Assembly (NCBI GenBank): GCA_044464225.1 | Contig: JBIQLN010000001.1 | Location: forward strand, 1 to 64,000 | Origin: 66-474 sp044464225 | GTDB taxonomy: Bacteria; Pseudomonadota; Gammaproteobacteria; Xanthomonadales; Rhodanobacteraceae | Length of the DNA stretch: 64,000 bases | Reading direction: 5' to 3' | In this document: positions 44,701-57,769 of the stretch, one piece after another | How positions within the stretch are numbered: the first letter of the stretch is position 1 | How the letters are laid out: each line of letters begins with the position of its first letter | Program-made: the position numbers and the translations under genes | The notes under the pieces: generated by a model | Database searches by the model: none | The model's input: the letters and a program-made list of their open reading frames with translations, nothing else | What the model was told of the DNA's origin: nothing

Positions 44701-45736
44701 CGGCATCCGGACTCTCCCCCGCTTCCGCCTTCCGCTCATCGAAGCACCGCTGCACCGCAACGCACACCTCACGTGTTCCCAGCCGCTCGGCCGCCGAAAT
44801 CGCGAACCATGGCGCCTGCCACCCAAGGCGCTCGACGATGCCGCGCGCGTTCGCGTCGCGCTCCTCGGGCGCCCACAGGTCGATCTTGTTGAGCAGCAGC
44901 CAGCGCGGACGTTGCAGCAGCTCCGGATCGTGGCGCCCGAGTTCGCCCTCGATGATCCGCACCTGCTCGACCGGATCGGCGCCATCCAGCGGCGCGACGT
45001 CGACCAGATGCAGCAACAGGCTGGTGCGTGAAACGTGTTTCAGGAACTGGATGCCCAAGCCCGCGCCCTCGGCCGCGCCTTCGATCAGGCCCGGAATGTC
45101 CGCGACCACGAAGCCCTGCGAGGGCCCGACGCTGACAACGCCCAGGTGGGGCTGCAGGGTCGTGAACGGATAATCCGCCACGCGCGGCGTCGCCGCCGAG
45201 ACCGCACGGATGAACGTGCTCTTGCCGGCGTTGGGGAACCCCAGCAGGCCGACGTCGGCCAGCACCTTCAGTTCCAGTTTCAGTTCGCGCTCTTCGCCCG
45301 GTGTGCCGGGGGTGAAGCGGCGCGGCGCGCGGTTGGTGGAACTTTTGAAGTGGATGTTGCCGAGGCCCCCCTTGCCCCCTTGCGCGACCAGCAACCTCTG
45401 CCCATGCGTGGTGAGATCGCCGATGACCTCGTCGGTATCGACATTGACGACGGTCGTACCGACCGGCACGCGAATCGTGGTGTCCTCGCCGCCGCGCCCG
45501 TACATGTCGCTGCCCATGCCGTTCTGGCCGCGCTGCGCCTTGAACTGGCGCTGGTGGCGGAAATCGATCAGGGTGTTCAGGCCTTCGTCGGCGACCAGCC
45601 ACACGCTGCCGCCGTCGCCGCCATCACCGCCGTTGGGACCACCGAACGGAATGAATTTCTCGCGCCGGAAGCTGGCGCAGCCGTCCCCGCCGTTGCCGGC
45701 CTGCACCTTGATGATGGCTTCGTCTACAAACTTCAT
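44696..45736 (-). CDS. obgE: GTPase ObgE/CgtA
   Basis: 346 residues. Essential GTPase of large-subunit maturation and stress response. The glycine-rich Obg domain (about 1-158; NGGDGCASFRREKFIPFGGP, GGDGGDGGSVW) precedes the G domain with G1 GFPNAGKSTF, G3 DIPGLIEGA and G4 NKIDL. The stop codon lies in a REP element, so its last residues (EAGESPDAV) may be repeat-derived. It follows rplU-rpmA as usual, but a terminator and a repeat element separate them by 286 bases. Confidence 0.97.
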   Translation of the reverse strand: MKFVDEAIIKVQAGNGGDGCASFRREKFIPFGGPNGGDGGDGGSVWLVADEGLNTLIDFRHQRQFKAQRGQNGMGSDMYGRGGEDTTIRVPVGTTVVNVDTDEVIGDLTTHGQRLLVAQGGKGGLGNIHFKSSTNRAPRRFTPGTPGEERELKLELKVLADVGLLGFPNAGKSTFIRAVSAATPRVADYPFTTLQPHLGVVSVGPSQGFVVADIPGLIEGAAEGAGLGIQFLKHVSRTSLLLHLVDVAPLDGADPVEQVRIIEGELGRHDPELLQRPRWLLLNKIDLWAPEERDANARGIVERLGWQAPWFAISAAERLGTREVCVAVQRCFDERKAEAGESPDAV

Positions 45737-45778
45737 GGGGACCTACGGCGGTGAACGCGTGCAAAGCGTAACAAGTTG

Positions 45779-45960
45779 TCGTCATGCCGGCGACGCGAAG
45801 CGCGGCCAGGGATGGCCGCGCTTTGAGGAGCGAGGAAAGCCGGAATCCAGTGTCTTTCCCTGCAAGATCAAAGTCGCTGGGTTACTCGCCGTCCCTGGCA
45901 CCTGCCCTTCGGGGCCGCCTTCGACGTTCACGGTTGCAATCCCGCAAACGGATCTTTTGT
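45779..45960 (-). repeat. MITE-like repeat, copy C (diverged)
   Basis: Starts CGTCATGCCGGCGACGCG and holds CCGGAATCCAGTGT, AAAGTCGCTGGGTTACTCGCC and GGTTGCAATCCCGCAAACGG, matching copy B block by block. An extra GCGCGGCCAGGGATGGCCGCGC hairpin is inserted. It occupies the rpmA-obgE gap. Confidence 0.6.
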
Positions 45961-45974
45961 TGGCCGTACAAACG

Positions 45975-46000
45975 AAAAGCCCCGCACGAAGCGGGGCCTT
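45975..46000 (-). terminator. Rho-independent terminator after rpmA
   Basis: On the minus strand AAGGCCCCGC-TTCGT-GCGGGGCTTTTCG, 23 bases after the rpmA stop. Read-through would be needed for obgE to share the rplU promoter. Confidence 0.85.
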
Positions 46001-46022
46001 CCGGATTCGATATGGTGCGCGT

Positions 46023-46283
46023 TCAGCCCGCGACCACGTTCACCGTGCGGCGTCCACCCTTCGGACCCTTGACGGAAAACTCCACCTTGCCGTCGACCAG
46101 CGCGTACAGCGTGTGGTCCCGGCCGAGGCCAACGCCGACGCCCGGATGGAACTGGGTGCCACGCTGGCGCACGATGATGTTGCCGGCTTCGACGGCCTGG
46201 CCGCCGAACAGCTTGACGCCGAGGTATTTCGGGTTGGAGTCGCGGCCGTTGCGCGAGGAACCTACGCCCTTTTTGTGTGCCAT
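46023..46283 (-). CDS. rpmA: 50S ribosomal protein L27
   Basis: 86 residues. Reaches the peptidyl-transferase centre of the large subunit. MAHKKGVGSSRNGRDSNPKYLGVKLFGG is diagnostic; the second residue is Ala as in other gammaproteobacteria, with no cleavable extension. It lies 12 bases after rplU. Confidence 0.98.
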   Translation of the reverse strand: MAHKKGVGSSRNGRDSNPKYLGVKLFGGQAVEAGNIIVRQRGTQFHPGVGVGLGRDHTLYALVDGKVEFSVKGPKGGRRTVNVVAG

Positions 46284-46295
46284 GGCGGCTTCTCC

Positions 46296-46622
46296 TTACT
46301 TCTCGTTCTTGCCACCGGCGATGCCGGTGATCTCGATTTCGGTGTAATGCTGCCGATGGCCCATCTGCTTGCGATGGTGCTTGCGGCGGCGGAATTTCAC
46401 GATGCGCACCTTGTCGGCACGGCCGTGGGCGCGCACCTTGGCGGTGACGCTGGCGCCGGCGACGGTCGGCGCACCGATGGTGACGCCCTCGCCTTCGCCG
46501 ACCAGCAACACCTGGTCGAAGGTGACCGCGGCATCGGGCTCGGCATCCAGTTTTTCGACGCGAAGGACTGCGCCCTGCTCGACGCGGTACTGGCGACCGC
46601 CGGTGAGAATGACTGCGTACAT
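46296..46622 (-). CDS. rplU: 50S ribosomal protein L21
   Basis: 108 residues from the ATG at 46622 (MYAVILTGGRQYRVEQG). An upstream in-frame extension is not family-like. The C-terminal KHHRKQMGHRQHYTEIEITGI is the L21 signature. It heads the rplU-rpmA unit, with a promoter about 65-94 bases upstream. Confidence 0.98.
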   Translation of the reverse strand: MYAVILTGGRQYRVEQGAVLRVEKLDAEPDAAVTFDQVLLVGEGEGVTIGAPTVAGASVTAKVRAHGRADKVRIVKFRRRKHHRKQMGHRQHYTEIEITGIAGGKNEK

Positions 46623-46686
46623 GGTGTTTGGCTCTCTGGTTCTGTCGTTATTCTGGGTGGCGCGATCTCCCACGCTCGAACCTGCA

Positions 46687-46716
46687 ATTCTAGCGTGATT
46701 TCAGGGGATTGGGCAA
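46687..46716 (-). promoter_or_regulatory. Promoter of rplU-rpmA
   Basis: TTGCCC (46716-46711), 18-base spacer, TAGAAT (46692-46687) on the minus strand, leaving a leader of about 58 bases. Confidence 0.65.
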
Positions 46717-46746
46717 GCGGCGACGTTGCCCACCCCACGGCGCCGC

Positions 46747-46843
46747 AGGTTGGGCTGATCCGGTTTCATCGAAGAAGCCCAACATCGTCCCATGGCCGCG
46801 TGTTGGGCTTCCCCGGATCAAGTCTACGCTCAGCCCAACCTAC
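46747..46843. repeat. Two REP-like palindromes
   Basis: AGGTTGGGCTGATCC...GAAGAAGCCCAACA (46747-46783) and GTTGGGCTTCCCCGG...CTCAGCCCAACC (46801-46843), between the rplU promoter and uvrA. A CGTCATTCCGG half-element follows at 46851. Same family as 18429 and 39994. Confidence 0.75.
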
Positions 46844-46944
46844 AAATTCGTCATTCCGGGCCGCCGTACGCGCTCGAAAAACCGGCCGCCAAACCCCACA
46901 TCGGGCGGGTCGCTATAGTAACGGGCTTTTCCGCACGATCTCCC

Positions 46945-49806
<2,862 letters not shown>

Positions 49807-49936
49807 CGGCCATCCACGCGCGCATGGATGCAATGCATGCAAGGGAATGACTGTTCCGCCGCATCCCGTTTTGCCCGCCAGCGGGGAAGCGCGGAGCGAT
49901 ATCCGGGATCCTGAGCCTTTCGCGTTCCAAATTTCC

Positions 49937-50494
49937 ATGACCGACGAAGCCAAAAAGAACCGTCCCAAACACGCGCCACGGAAGCGTTCGAAGGCGAAAT
50001 CGCGAGGCGGCAACGCGGACGAGGCGCAACAGCCCGCGGTGCCGGCCGCGCCGGCGGCAAGCGCACCGGGCGAGGCGGGCGGGCAGGACCCGTTGTTCCG
50101 GCGCGTGCTTGCGGCCATCCCCCTGCACGTCCGCTGGCGTGACCTCGACGCGTTCAACCACGTCAACAATTCGTCGTACCTGACGTTCCTCGAAGAGTCG
50201 CGCCTGCAGTGGCTCCGCACCGTGCCTGGCGAATGGTTCACCGAACACGCGATGCCGGTCATGGCCGCGGTGGAACTGCACTACCGCAAGCCGATCGAAT
50301 GGCCGGCGGAGATCGACGTGCTGCTTTCCTGCGAACGGCTCGGCAATTCATCGATGACGATCGGCAACCGCATCGTCGACCGCAATGATCGCGCATGCGT
50401 CTACGCGGACGGCAACGTGGTGATGGTGTGGGTCGATCCCGCGACGGGCGCTTCCGTGCCCCTCCCCGAGGCTATCCGCGACGCCTGTACTTGA
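49937..50494 (+). CDS. Hotdog-fold acyl-CoA thioesterase with charged N-terminal tail
   Basis: 185 residues. The hotdog domain (about 55-180) has the 4-hydroxybenzoyl-CoA thioesterase signature VRWRDLDAFNHVNNSSYLTFLEESRLQWL, with the catalytic Asp, then AAVELHYRKPIEWPAEIDV. The first 50 residues are rich in Lys, Arg and then Ala/Pro (KKNRPKHAPRKRSKAKSRGG) and look disordered; they may bind nucleic acid or be a late addition. Substrate unknown. The start is the ATG at 49937; an ATG-free start nearer the domain is possible, since the tail has no homologue I recognise. Confidence 0.85.
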   Translation: MTDEAKKNRPKHAPRKRSKAKSRGGNADEAQQPAVPAAPAASAPGEAGGQDPLFRRVLAAIPLHVRWRDLDAFNHVNNSSYLTFLEESRLQWLRTVPGEWFTEHAMPVMAAVELHYRKPIEWPAEIDVLLSCERLGNSSMTIGNRIVDRNDRACVYADGNVVMVWVDPATGASVPLPEAIRDACT

Positions 50495-50637
50495 TCGTGC
50501 GGTTGTCCGCGACCGCCTTGCCGCGGTAACCCGATCGCATGCACGGGCACTCGAAACAACCGGCTTCCGCATCCCCATCCATGGCACCGTCTCCCGCGGG
50601 AGCCTGCTTCGATCCGCCCTCGCGACCTCCCGCCCTG

Positions 50638-51330
50638 CTACTTGGCGGCGCCCTGTTCTTCGAGCGTCAACGCCACCTTGTCGCGCAGGTACACCGGCAA
50701 AGCCTGTTCCGGCGGCACGCCCTTGCCGGCCGCGAACAACGGCGCGGCCACGCGCGCAACGTCCCGGGCCTGGGGATAGCGGTCGCCATCGGCCCAGCGC
50801 GGCGGTGACGGCAAGCGTTCGCGGATCGAATCACCGTAGGCGCTCCAGCCGGTGCCCAGCACGTTCCATCCCTCCGCGTCGGGCAGCCTCAGTGCGGACG
50901 CGGGGAGTACCCGCTCTCGATCCAGCGGCTCCACCAAGCCGTCTGCATCGGAACCGAATACACCCGCATAGATTTCCTCGCGGCGGGCATCGATCGCGGC
51001 AAGAATCGCAGCGCCGTTCTTCGGCGCCTGCATCGCCAATGCCGCGAGCGACGAAACCGGCACCACCGGAATGTCCAGCGCCAGCGCCAGGCCTTGCGCG
51101 ACCGAAATCGCGAGGCGCACGCCGGTGAACGCCCCCGGCCCCTGCCCCACCGCGATCGCATCGAGTTGACGGCGCACGATGCCGGCTTCGGCCAGCAGGT
51201 CTTCCGCCATGGGCAATACCAGTTCGGCATGGCGGCGCGGCGCGAGTTCGGTGCGGTCGATCAGCGTTCCGCCGTGCAGCAACGCGACCGAACAGGCTTC
51301 CGTGGCGGTTTCGATGGCGAGGAGATTCAT
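50638..51330 (-). CDS. tsaB: tRNA threonylcarbamoyladenosine biosynthesis protein TsaB
   Basis: 230 residues. Non-catalytic partner of TsaD in t6A synthesis. The actin-like ATPase N-terminus MNLLAIETATEACSVALL, HAELVLPMAEDLLAEAG and VGQGPGAFTGVRLAISVAQGLA are diagnostic. GACAAT at 51342-51337 ends six bases before the ATG, again suggesting a leaderless transcript; no ribosome site is seen. Confidence 0.97.
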   Translation of the reverse strand: MNLLAIETATEACSVALLHGGTLIDRTELAPRRHAELVLPMAEDLLAEAGIVRRQLDAIAVGQGPGAFTGVRLAISVAQGLALALDIPVVPVSSLAALAMQAPKNGAAILAAIDARREEIYAGVFGSDADGLVEPLDRERVLPASALRLPDAEGWNVLGTGWSAYGDSIRERLPSPPRWADGDRYPQARDVARVAAPLFAAGKGVPPEQALPVYLRDKVALTLEEQGAAK

Positions 51331-51414
51331 CGCCGCATTGTCGCAGAACCATCCGGGGCCGAGCCGGATACGTCGCGGAACTCATGCTGCGCGGTTGCCG
51401 GCGGACGTCGCATG

Positions 51415-51700
51415 AACCAGTCCATGACGCCAAGGACCGGCTGTTGCGCACGGTGGTGAACCCCATGCGCTGGTAGAACGCGGCGTTCCCCGACCAACTC
51501 GCCACCTGCAAACGTCCCGCCCAGGCTGCCGTGACGCGCGACGTAATGCACGATGCCGCGAAGGAATCGCAGCAATCGCGCCTGGCGGCGCGCCGGATGG
51601 GCACCGATACCGCCACATGCATGGGATTCTCCAGCATGCCCGCGGCCAGCAAAGGCCGCGGCATCCTCCAATTCCGCAGGCCGGCGCTCCCGCATGTCGA
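51415..51700 (-). pseudogene. Decayed GNAT acetyltransferase
   Basis: No single frame is open, but pieces of a GNAT protein follow each other in alternating frames: RPAELEDAAAFAG near 51680, MLENPMHVAVSV near 51620, HPARRQARLLRFLRGIVHYVARHG with GGTFAGGELVG near 51590-51490, and NAAFYQRMGFTTVRN near 51450. At least three frame changes and a missing acetyl-CoA loop (no Q/RxxGxG/A block) show loss of function. Coordinates are approximate. It lies between tsaB and the BaeRF gene. Confidence 0.6.
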
Positions 51701-51746
51701 CGCCGACATCGCCTGGAACAGTGGTCGCTTCCGTGACGCGGCTCCC

Positions 51747-52898
51747 TCAGAACCGGTAGATCGCGGCCAGTCCACTTTCGGTCGGCATGCGCTCGGACGG
51801 CACCACGATGACTTCGCCGCCCGTTTTCAGCACGCGCTCGCCGAGATCATCGAGCAAGTCGTCCACATCCGGCTCGTCCAACCTCACCTTGTCGATCGCG
51901 CCGGTGGCGGGGTCCATCCGTCCCGGCACCCGGCGACCCGCGTCGAGCAGCAAGGTGGCGATGCGGCCCTCCACCACCGCACGCGCGGCGTCCGCCAGGT
52001 CCGCGGTGGCTTGTCCGCGCGGCCGGGCGGCGTTGAACTGGTCGATGAAGCCCGAGAGCCGTTCAAGATAGCGCGGCAACATGATCTCCCATGCGCGTGC
52101 GCGCAGATCGTCGAGCGACAGGTCGTCGGGATCGACATCGATCGCGGCGTCGAGCACGTTCGGGTTCTGGCTGACTTCCCGGAACAGGTGGTGGTGTTCG
52201 GGAAGGGCCGCCAGCAGCAGCGGCATGCCGGTGGGCCGCGAATGGTGTTCGAACACGCCGCGGTCCACGATGCGAAAGAACTGCTCGGTGTCGGCGCGGA
52301 TGGCGTCCTGCTTCACGTCGCTCTTGCCGTGCCGGCCCATCTTGCCGGCGTCGCGGATGGGACCGTAGGTGCGGATATCGCGGTCACGCCCGAAGTCCCG
52401 CTCCAGCGCCCCTTCCAGGGAATCGGGAACATCCGGCGCCAGCGGAACCTCGTCAAGCCGGTCGCGCGTTCCCTCGAACAACCGCGCCCGGTGCCGGTTG
52501 AGCCCCAGCACCTGGAACCGGTCGGCCGACTGCATGATCCGCATCAGTGGCTTGGCATGGAAGCTGTCGGCGACCACCGCGAGTTCCGGCACCGTGCGCT
52601 GCAGCTTGTAGACGCGCGAAAAGCCGGGCGCGACCAGCGCCGCCATGCCATCGAGCGTGTAATTCCAGAAGGGAACGTCATCGGCGAGTGCATGCAGGGG
52701 ATCCAGCAAGCCGCCCATTTCGCGACTGGAGTAGCGCTGCTTGAGCGATTGCGTGACCGTCCGCAGCAGGTTGCGGTAGCGGATCAGGTCCTGCGCCTTT
52801 TCCGGCCGGGTGCGGTGGGTCGGCTGATACAGGGAGATGCAGGGACCCTCGCGCGGTGCGAGGATGATGGCGGGATAATCGTTGGCGAGCCTGTCCAT
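51747..52898 (-). CDS. BaeRF-family protein (release-factor-like, eRF1 domain 2 fold)
   Basis: 383 residues from the ATG at 52898, preceded by GAGAGG six bases upstream; an ATG five codons earlier is less likely. The N-terminus GPCISLYQPTHRTRPEK and the C-terminal VDDLLDDLGERVLKTGGEVIVVPSERMP match bacterial archaeo-eukaryotic release factor relatives. Their role is unproven, with suggestions of ribosome rescue or peptidyl-tRNA hydrolysis. The middle has QVLGLNRHRARLFEG and MPLLLAALPEHHHLFREVSQN. It stands alone. Confidence 0.82.
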   Translation of the reverse strand: MDRLANDYPAIILAPREGPCISLYQPTHRTRPEKAQDLIRYRNLLRTVTQSLKQRYSSREMGGLLDPLHALADDVPFWNYTLDGMAALVAPGFSRVYKLQRTVPELAVVADSFHAKPLMRIMQSADRFQVLGLNRHRARLFEGTRDRLDEVPLAPDVPDSLEGALERDFGRDRDIRTYGPIRDAGKMGRHGKSDVKQDAIRADTEQFFRIVDRGVFEHHSRPTGMPLLLAALPEHHHLFREVSQNPNVLDAAIDVDPDDLSLDDLRARAWEIMLPRYLERLSGFIDQFNAARPRGQATADLADAARAVVEGRIATLLLDAGRRVPGRMDPATGAIDKVRLDEPDVDDLLDDLGERVLKTGGEVIVVPSERMPTESGLAAIYRF

Positions 52899-53030
52899 TC
52901 GGTGCCTCTCCATCGCGCAAGACCCAGTCCGGAACATCTTGCCGGCGAGACGGCTTTTCAAGTCCTGCGCGCGATCAGAAGCCCCCGTAACGCCAAGGGG
53001 ACATTGCTGTACGCGTTGGCGGATGCCGAC

Positions 53031-54956
<1,926 letters not shown>

Positions 54957-55222
54957 CGTGCAAGTATCGCGGAGCAGGACAACCGGCGGAACCTCCGCGG
55001 CACCCGAACTGCTGCCACCGGACGTGAACGCCCGGCCCACGCTTCGTGCACTGCGCAGGCCGCCCTGGCGGAGGCACCTCCCTCATCCAACCGGCGAGCG
55101 TCCGCTTCGATGCGCAACCCCGCGGGTTCGCAGCCGCCCGGCGAGTCCGCTGCCGGCAGGATCGACAAGCCTGCGCAAACCCGGTGCAGAGGAACGGCGG
55201 GGAACTCCACGCCCCATTCGAC
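54957..55222. other. Non-coding gap
   Basis: Apart from the putative -10 of the helicase gene at 54968-54963, I see no gene, palindrome or known repeat in these 266 bases. Confidence 0.5.
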
Positions 55223-55603
55223 TCAGGCGTCGCGCGGCCCACGATACTCGCAGCCTTCCCCGTTTTGCGTGCGCTTGACGACGACGCGCTCCAACTGCGA
55301 CAGATCACCCAGTTGCAGCCAAACGAAGCGGGCGATGTTTTCCATGGTCGGAATGCCGAGTCCCTCCACGTCATTGAGCATCCGGTGGTCGAGCGCATCG
55401 CGCGCGATTTCGATGCGGCGTTCCAGATCGCCCATGTCGACGACCCAACCGCGCTCGTTCAGTGGACCGCGCACCCACACTTCGACCTGGTACGAATGGC
55501 CGTGGATGTTCCGGTAGCGTGGGTCGCCGTCGGGGCCGGCGTCCAATTGGTGGGCGGCGTCGAAACGGAATTCCTTCCAGACGGTGAAGAGTAGTTCGCT
55601 CAT
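55223..55603 (-). CDS. queD: 6-carboxytetrahydropterin synthase QueD-like
   Basis: 126 residues. In the queuosine pathway QueD converts dihydroneopterin triphosphate to carboxytetrahydropterin. Zinc histidines are in FRFDAAHQL and NIHGHSYQVEV, and GWVVDMGDLERRIEIARDALDHRMLND is typical. The Cys of E. coli QueD (HKCGRLHGH) is replaced: the aligned stretch reads PRYRNIHGH, with Tyr. Its ATG overlaps the queE stop by four bases, which supports the pathway assignment despite the missing Cys. Confidence 0.88.
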   Translation of the reverse strand: MSELLFTVWKEFRFDAAHQLDAGPDGDPRYRNIHGHSYQVEVWVRGPLNERGWVVDMGDLERRIEIARDALDHRMLNDVEGLGIPTMENIARFVWLQLGDLSQLERVVVKRTQNGEGCEYRGPRDA

Positions 55604-56232
55604 GGGATGCCAAGGTATTTGTGGGTCTGCAGGCTCAGGCGCCAGTGCGGGTGCGCCTTGCAGTAATCGATTGCGGCGCGGGTGTTTTCCTTGGCGCGCG
55701 GGCCGTCCATGGGCTGCAGGAAAAAATGGGTGGCGGCGAAATCCACGAATCGCTCCGGCATGGCCGTGGGTTGCGGATAGACCAGCTTCAGTTCGTTGGC
55801 GCGCCGCAGTTTCACCGGCGCCGTGCTCTTGGGGCTTACCGTGATCCAGTCCAGGCCCTCGGGCGCTTCGAGCGTGCCATTGGTTTCGACTGCACATTGG
55901 AAACCGCGCGCATGCATGGCATCGAGCAAAGGCGTGTCGAGTTGCAGCAGCGGTTCGCCGCCGGTGAACACCACGAAGCGGTTTTGGTCTTCATCCCGCG
56001 CCCACAGGTTCGCGACCGTGGCTGCAAGCGCCGCAGGGTCGGGATACTTGCCGCCATTCTCACCGTCGGCTCCCACGAAATCGGTGTCGCAGAAATTGCA
56101 TACCGCGCCCGCGCGATCGGCTTCGCGCCCCGACCACAGGTTGCAGCCGGCGAAACGGCAGAACACGGCCGGGCGCCCGGCGTGGAAGCCCTCGCCTTGC
56201 AGCGTGTAGAAGATTTCCTTGATGGCGTACAT
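55600..56232 (-). CDS. queE: 7-carboxy-7-deazaguanine synthase
   Basis: 210 residues. Radical-SAM enzyme that makes the deazaguanine ring from carboxytetrahydropterin. The cluster motif is the C-x14-C-x2-C form: GCNLWSG followed, after 14 residues in all, by VCNFCDTDFVG. YTLQGEGFHAGRPAVFCRF at the N-terminus and VFTGGEPLLQLD (SAM glycine motif) confirm the family. It is coupled to queD by a four-base overlap; queC is not in the window. Confidence 0.95.
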   Translation of the reverse strand: MYAIKEIFYTLQGEGFHAGRPAVFCRFAGCNLWSGREADRAGAVCNFCDTDFVGADGENGGKYPDPAALAATVANLWARDEDQNRFVVFTGGEPLLQLDTPLLDAMHARGFQCAVETNGTLEAPEGLDWITVSPKSTAPVKLRRANELKLVYPQPTAMPERFVDFAATHFFLQPMDGPRAKENTRAAIDYCKAHPHWRLSLQTHKYLGIP

Positions 56233-56313
56233 GCAGGCAATCGAATCCCGAACCCGCTATTTTGCCAGCGCTGGCGGCAATTTGCCCCTTGCTGCCCTCA
56301 TTCGAGGCTCGCC

Positions 56314-56811
56314 ATGCCAATCCGTGTCGCCAGATCCGACGACGCCGAAGCCATCGCTGCCGCGGAAGCCGAAACCCAGCGCACCCCCGGCCTGCTGGTC
56401 GGATATCCGGGCGAAATCCCGGTCCAAGCCTACCGCGCGAAGATCGCCAAGCTGGCGGTGGACGGACGCTACATCGTGGCGGAGGAGCACGGCGCACCGG
56501 TCGGTCACGCGTTCCTGGACCCGATGCCGATGCGCGCCAATGCACACGTGTTCCAGTTGACGATCGTGGTGCACCCGGGGCACCTCCGGCAAGGCATCGG
56601 CCGCGCGATGCTCGCCGACCTGCTGGACTGGGCGCAGCACGACCCGCGCGTCGGCCGCGTGGAGCTCAAGGTGCGCGCCGGGAATCTGCGCGCGCAGAAT
56701 CTTTATCGCGGCATGGGCTTCGTCGAGGAAGCGCGCTTCCGGAATCGGGTGCGGCGGATCGATGGCGCCCTCGAGGATGACATCGCGATGGCCTGGTTTC
56801 CCCGGCGCTAG
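56314..56811 (+). CDS. GNAT family N-acetyltransferase
   Basis: 165 residues from the ATG at 56314, with GAGG six bases upstream. Acetyl-CoA-binding core: LTIVVHPGHLRQGIGRAML (Q/RxxGxG/A loop) near 90, then VELKVRAGNLRAQNLYRGMGFVEEARF, typical of the RimJ/RimL and PhnO-like groups. The acceptor substrate is unknown. It stands divergently from queE. Confidence 0.88.
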   Translation: MPIRVARSDDAEAIAAAEAETQRTPGLLVGYPGEIPVQAYRAKIAKLAVDGRYIVAEEHGAPVGHAFLDPMPMRANAHVFQLTIVVHPGHLRQGIGRAMLADLLDWAQHDPRVGRVELKVRAGNLRAQNLYRGMGFVEEARFRNRVRRIDGALEDDIAMAWFPRR

Positions 56812-56864
56812 CCTGCAGCGGGTGCCGGTGACAAACTGTCGGCGACGATCCGCGGGAGCGATGC

Positions 56865-57287
56865 ATGATGGACGAAGACGCCCGGGTACTCGACACCTTT
56901 CGGCAAATGGCCGCGCTGCAGGCGCGCGTGTGCTACATGAACGTGGATCGCACGTTGGCCACCTGGACGCGCACGGCGCTGGCGCTGATCGTCTTCGGCA
57001 CCATCGTCGATCGCTACGGGCTGCTGCTGTTACGCGACCATTTCCCCCACATCGGCACGCGGCTCGCGCCCAATCCCGTCTCCAGCACGGGCGGCATCCT
57101 GCTGGTCGCGATTGGCGTGGTCATCGTGGTGACCGCCGCGATCCGCCATCAGCGCTACAGGACCCTGTGGAACCGCACGTTCGGCCATGACGAAACTTTC
57201 GGCCCCTGGCTGGCGTTTCCGTTCGCGGTGGGCGTCGCGGTGGTCGGCATCGCGATGCTGGTGTTGCTGCTGGTGCTGGTGCCATGA
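56865..57287 (+). CDS. DUF202 family membrane protein (first of pair)
   Basis: 140 residues with three predicted membrane segments (about 42-60, 80-100, 115-138). The DUF202 signature is MNVDRTLATWTRTALALIVFGTIVDRYG. Function of the family is unknown. It overlaps its paralogue by four bases. Confidence 0.85.
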   Translation: MMDEDARVLDTFRQMAALQARVCYMNVDRTLATWTRTALALIVFGTIVDRYGLLLLRDHFPHIGTRLAPNPVSSTGGILLVAIGVVIVVTAAIRHQRYRTLWNRTFGHDETFGPWLAFPFAVGVAVVGIAMLVLLLVLVP

Positions 57288-57754
57288 GTCCCGCCGGCCC
57301 CGGCACGACTCCCGCCAGCGCGCCGGCCGGCGACGCGCACAACCTGCAGGTGCAGGTCGCGCGCGAACTGGTCGAACTGTCGCTGCAGCGTTCGTACATG
57401 AACACCGAGCGCACGCTGGCGGTATGGACGCGCACCGCGCTGTCGCTGATGATTTTCGGGATCGCGGTGGACCGTTTCGGGCTGCTGATGAATCACCCTC
57501 CGTGGCACGTGGTGGACACCCGTCGGCTTCTGCCGAATCCGCTGTCCACGCTCGGCGGCGTGGTGCTGGTCGCGATGGGGGTGGCGATCCTGCTGGCTGC
57601 CGGATTCCGCTTTCTGGCCTACGGGCTGAAGTGGTATCGGCGCAATCCGCGCAAGGTGTGGTACCACACGCCCTGGCTGGCATTCTCGTTCGCGATGCTG
57701 ATGGCCGCCTTCGGCATCGCCTTGCTGGTGGTGCTGTGCGTGTTCAGGCAGTGA
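57284..57754 (+). CDS. DUF202 family membrane protein (second of pair)
   Basis: 156 residues, three membrane segments, signature MNTERTLAVWTRTALSLMIFGIAVDRFG. It is clearly a paralogue of the gene before it over RxLxxWTRTALxLxxFGxxVDRxGLL and NPxSxxGGxxLVAxG, with a longer N-terminal tail (AQPGTTPAS-type, Pro/Ala rich). The pair presumably arose by tandem duplication and may form a hetero-oligomer. It is convergent with nadE. Confidence 0.85.
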   Translation: MSPAGPGTTPASAPAGDAHNLQVQVARELVELSLQRSYMNTERTLAVWTRTALSLMIFGIAVDRFGLLMNHPPWHVVDTRRLLPNPLSTLGGVVLVAMGVAILLAAGFRFLAYGLKWYRRNPRKVWYHTPWLAFSFAMLMAAFGIALLVVLCVFRQ

Positions 57755-57769
57755 TGCCGTCCGCGCGCC

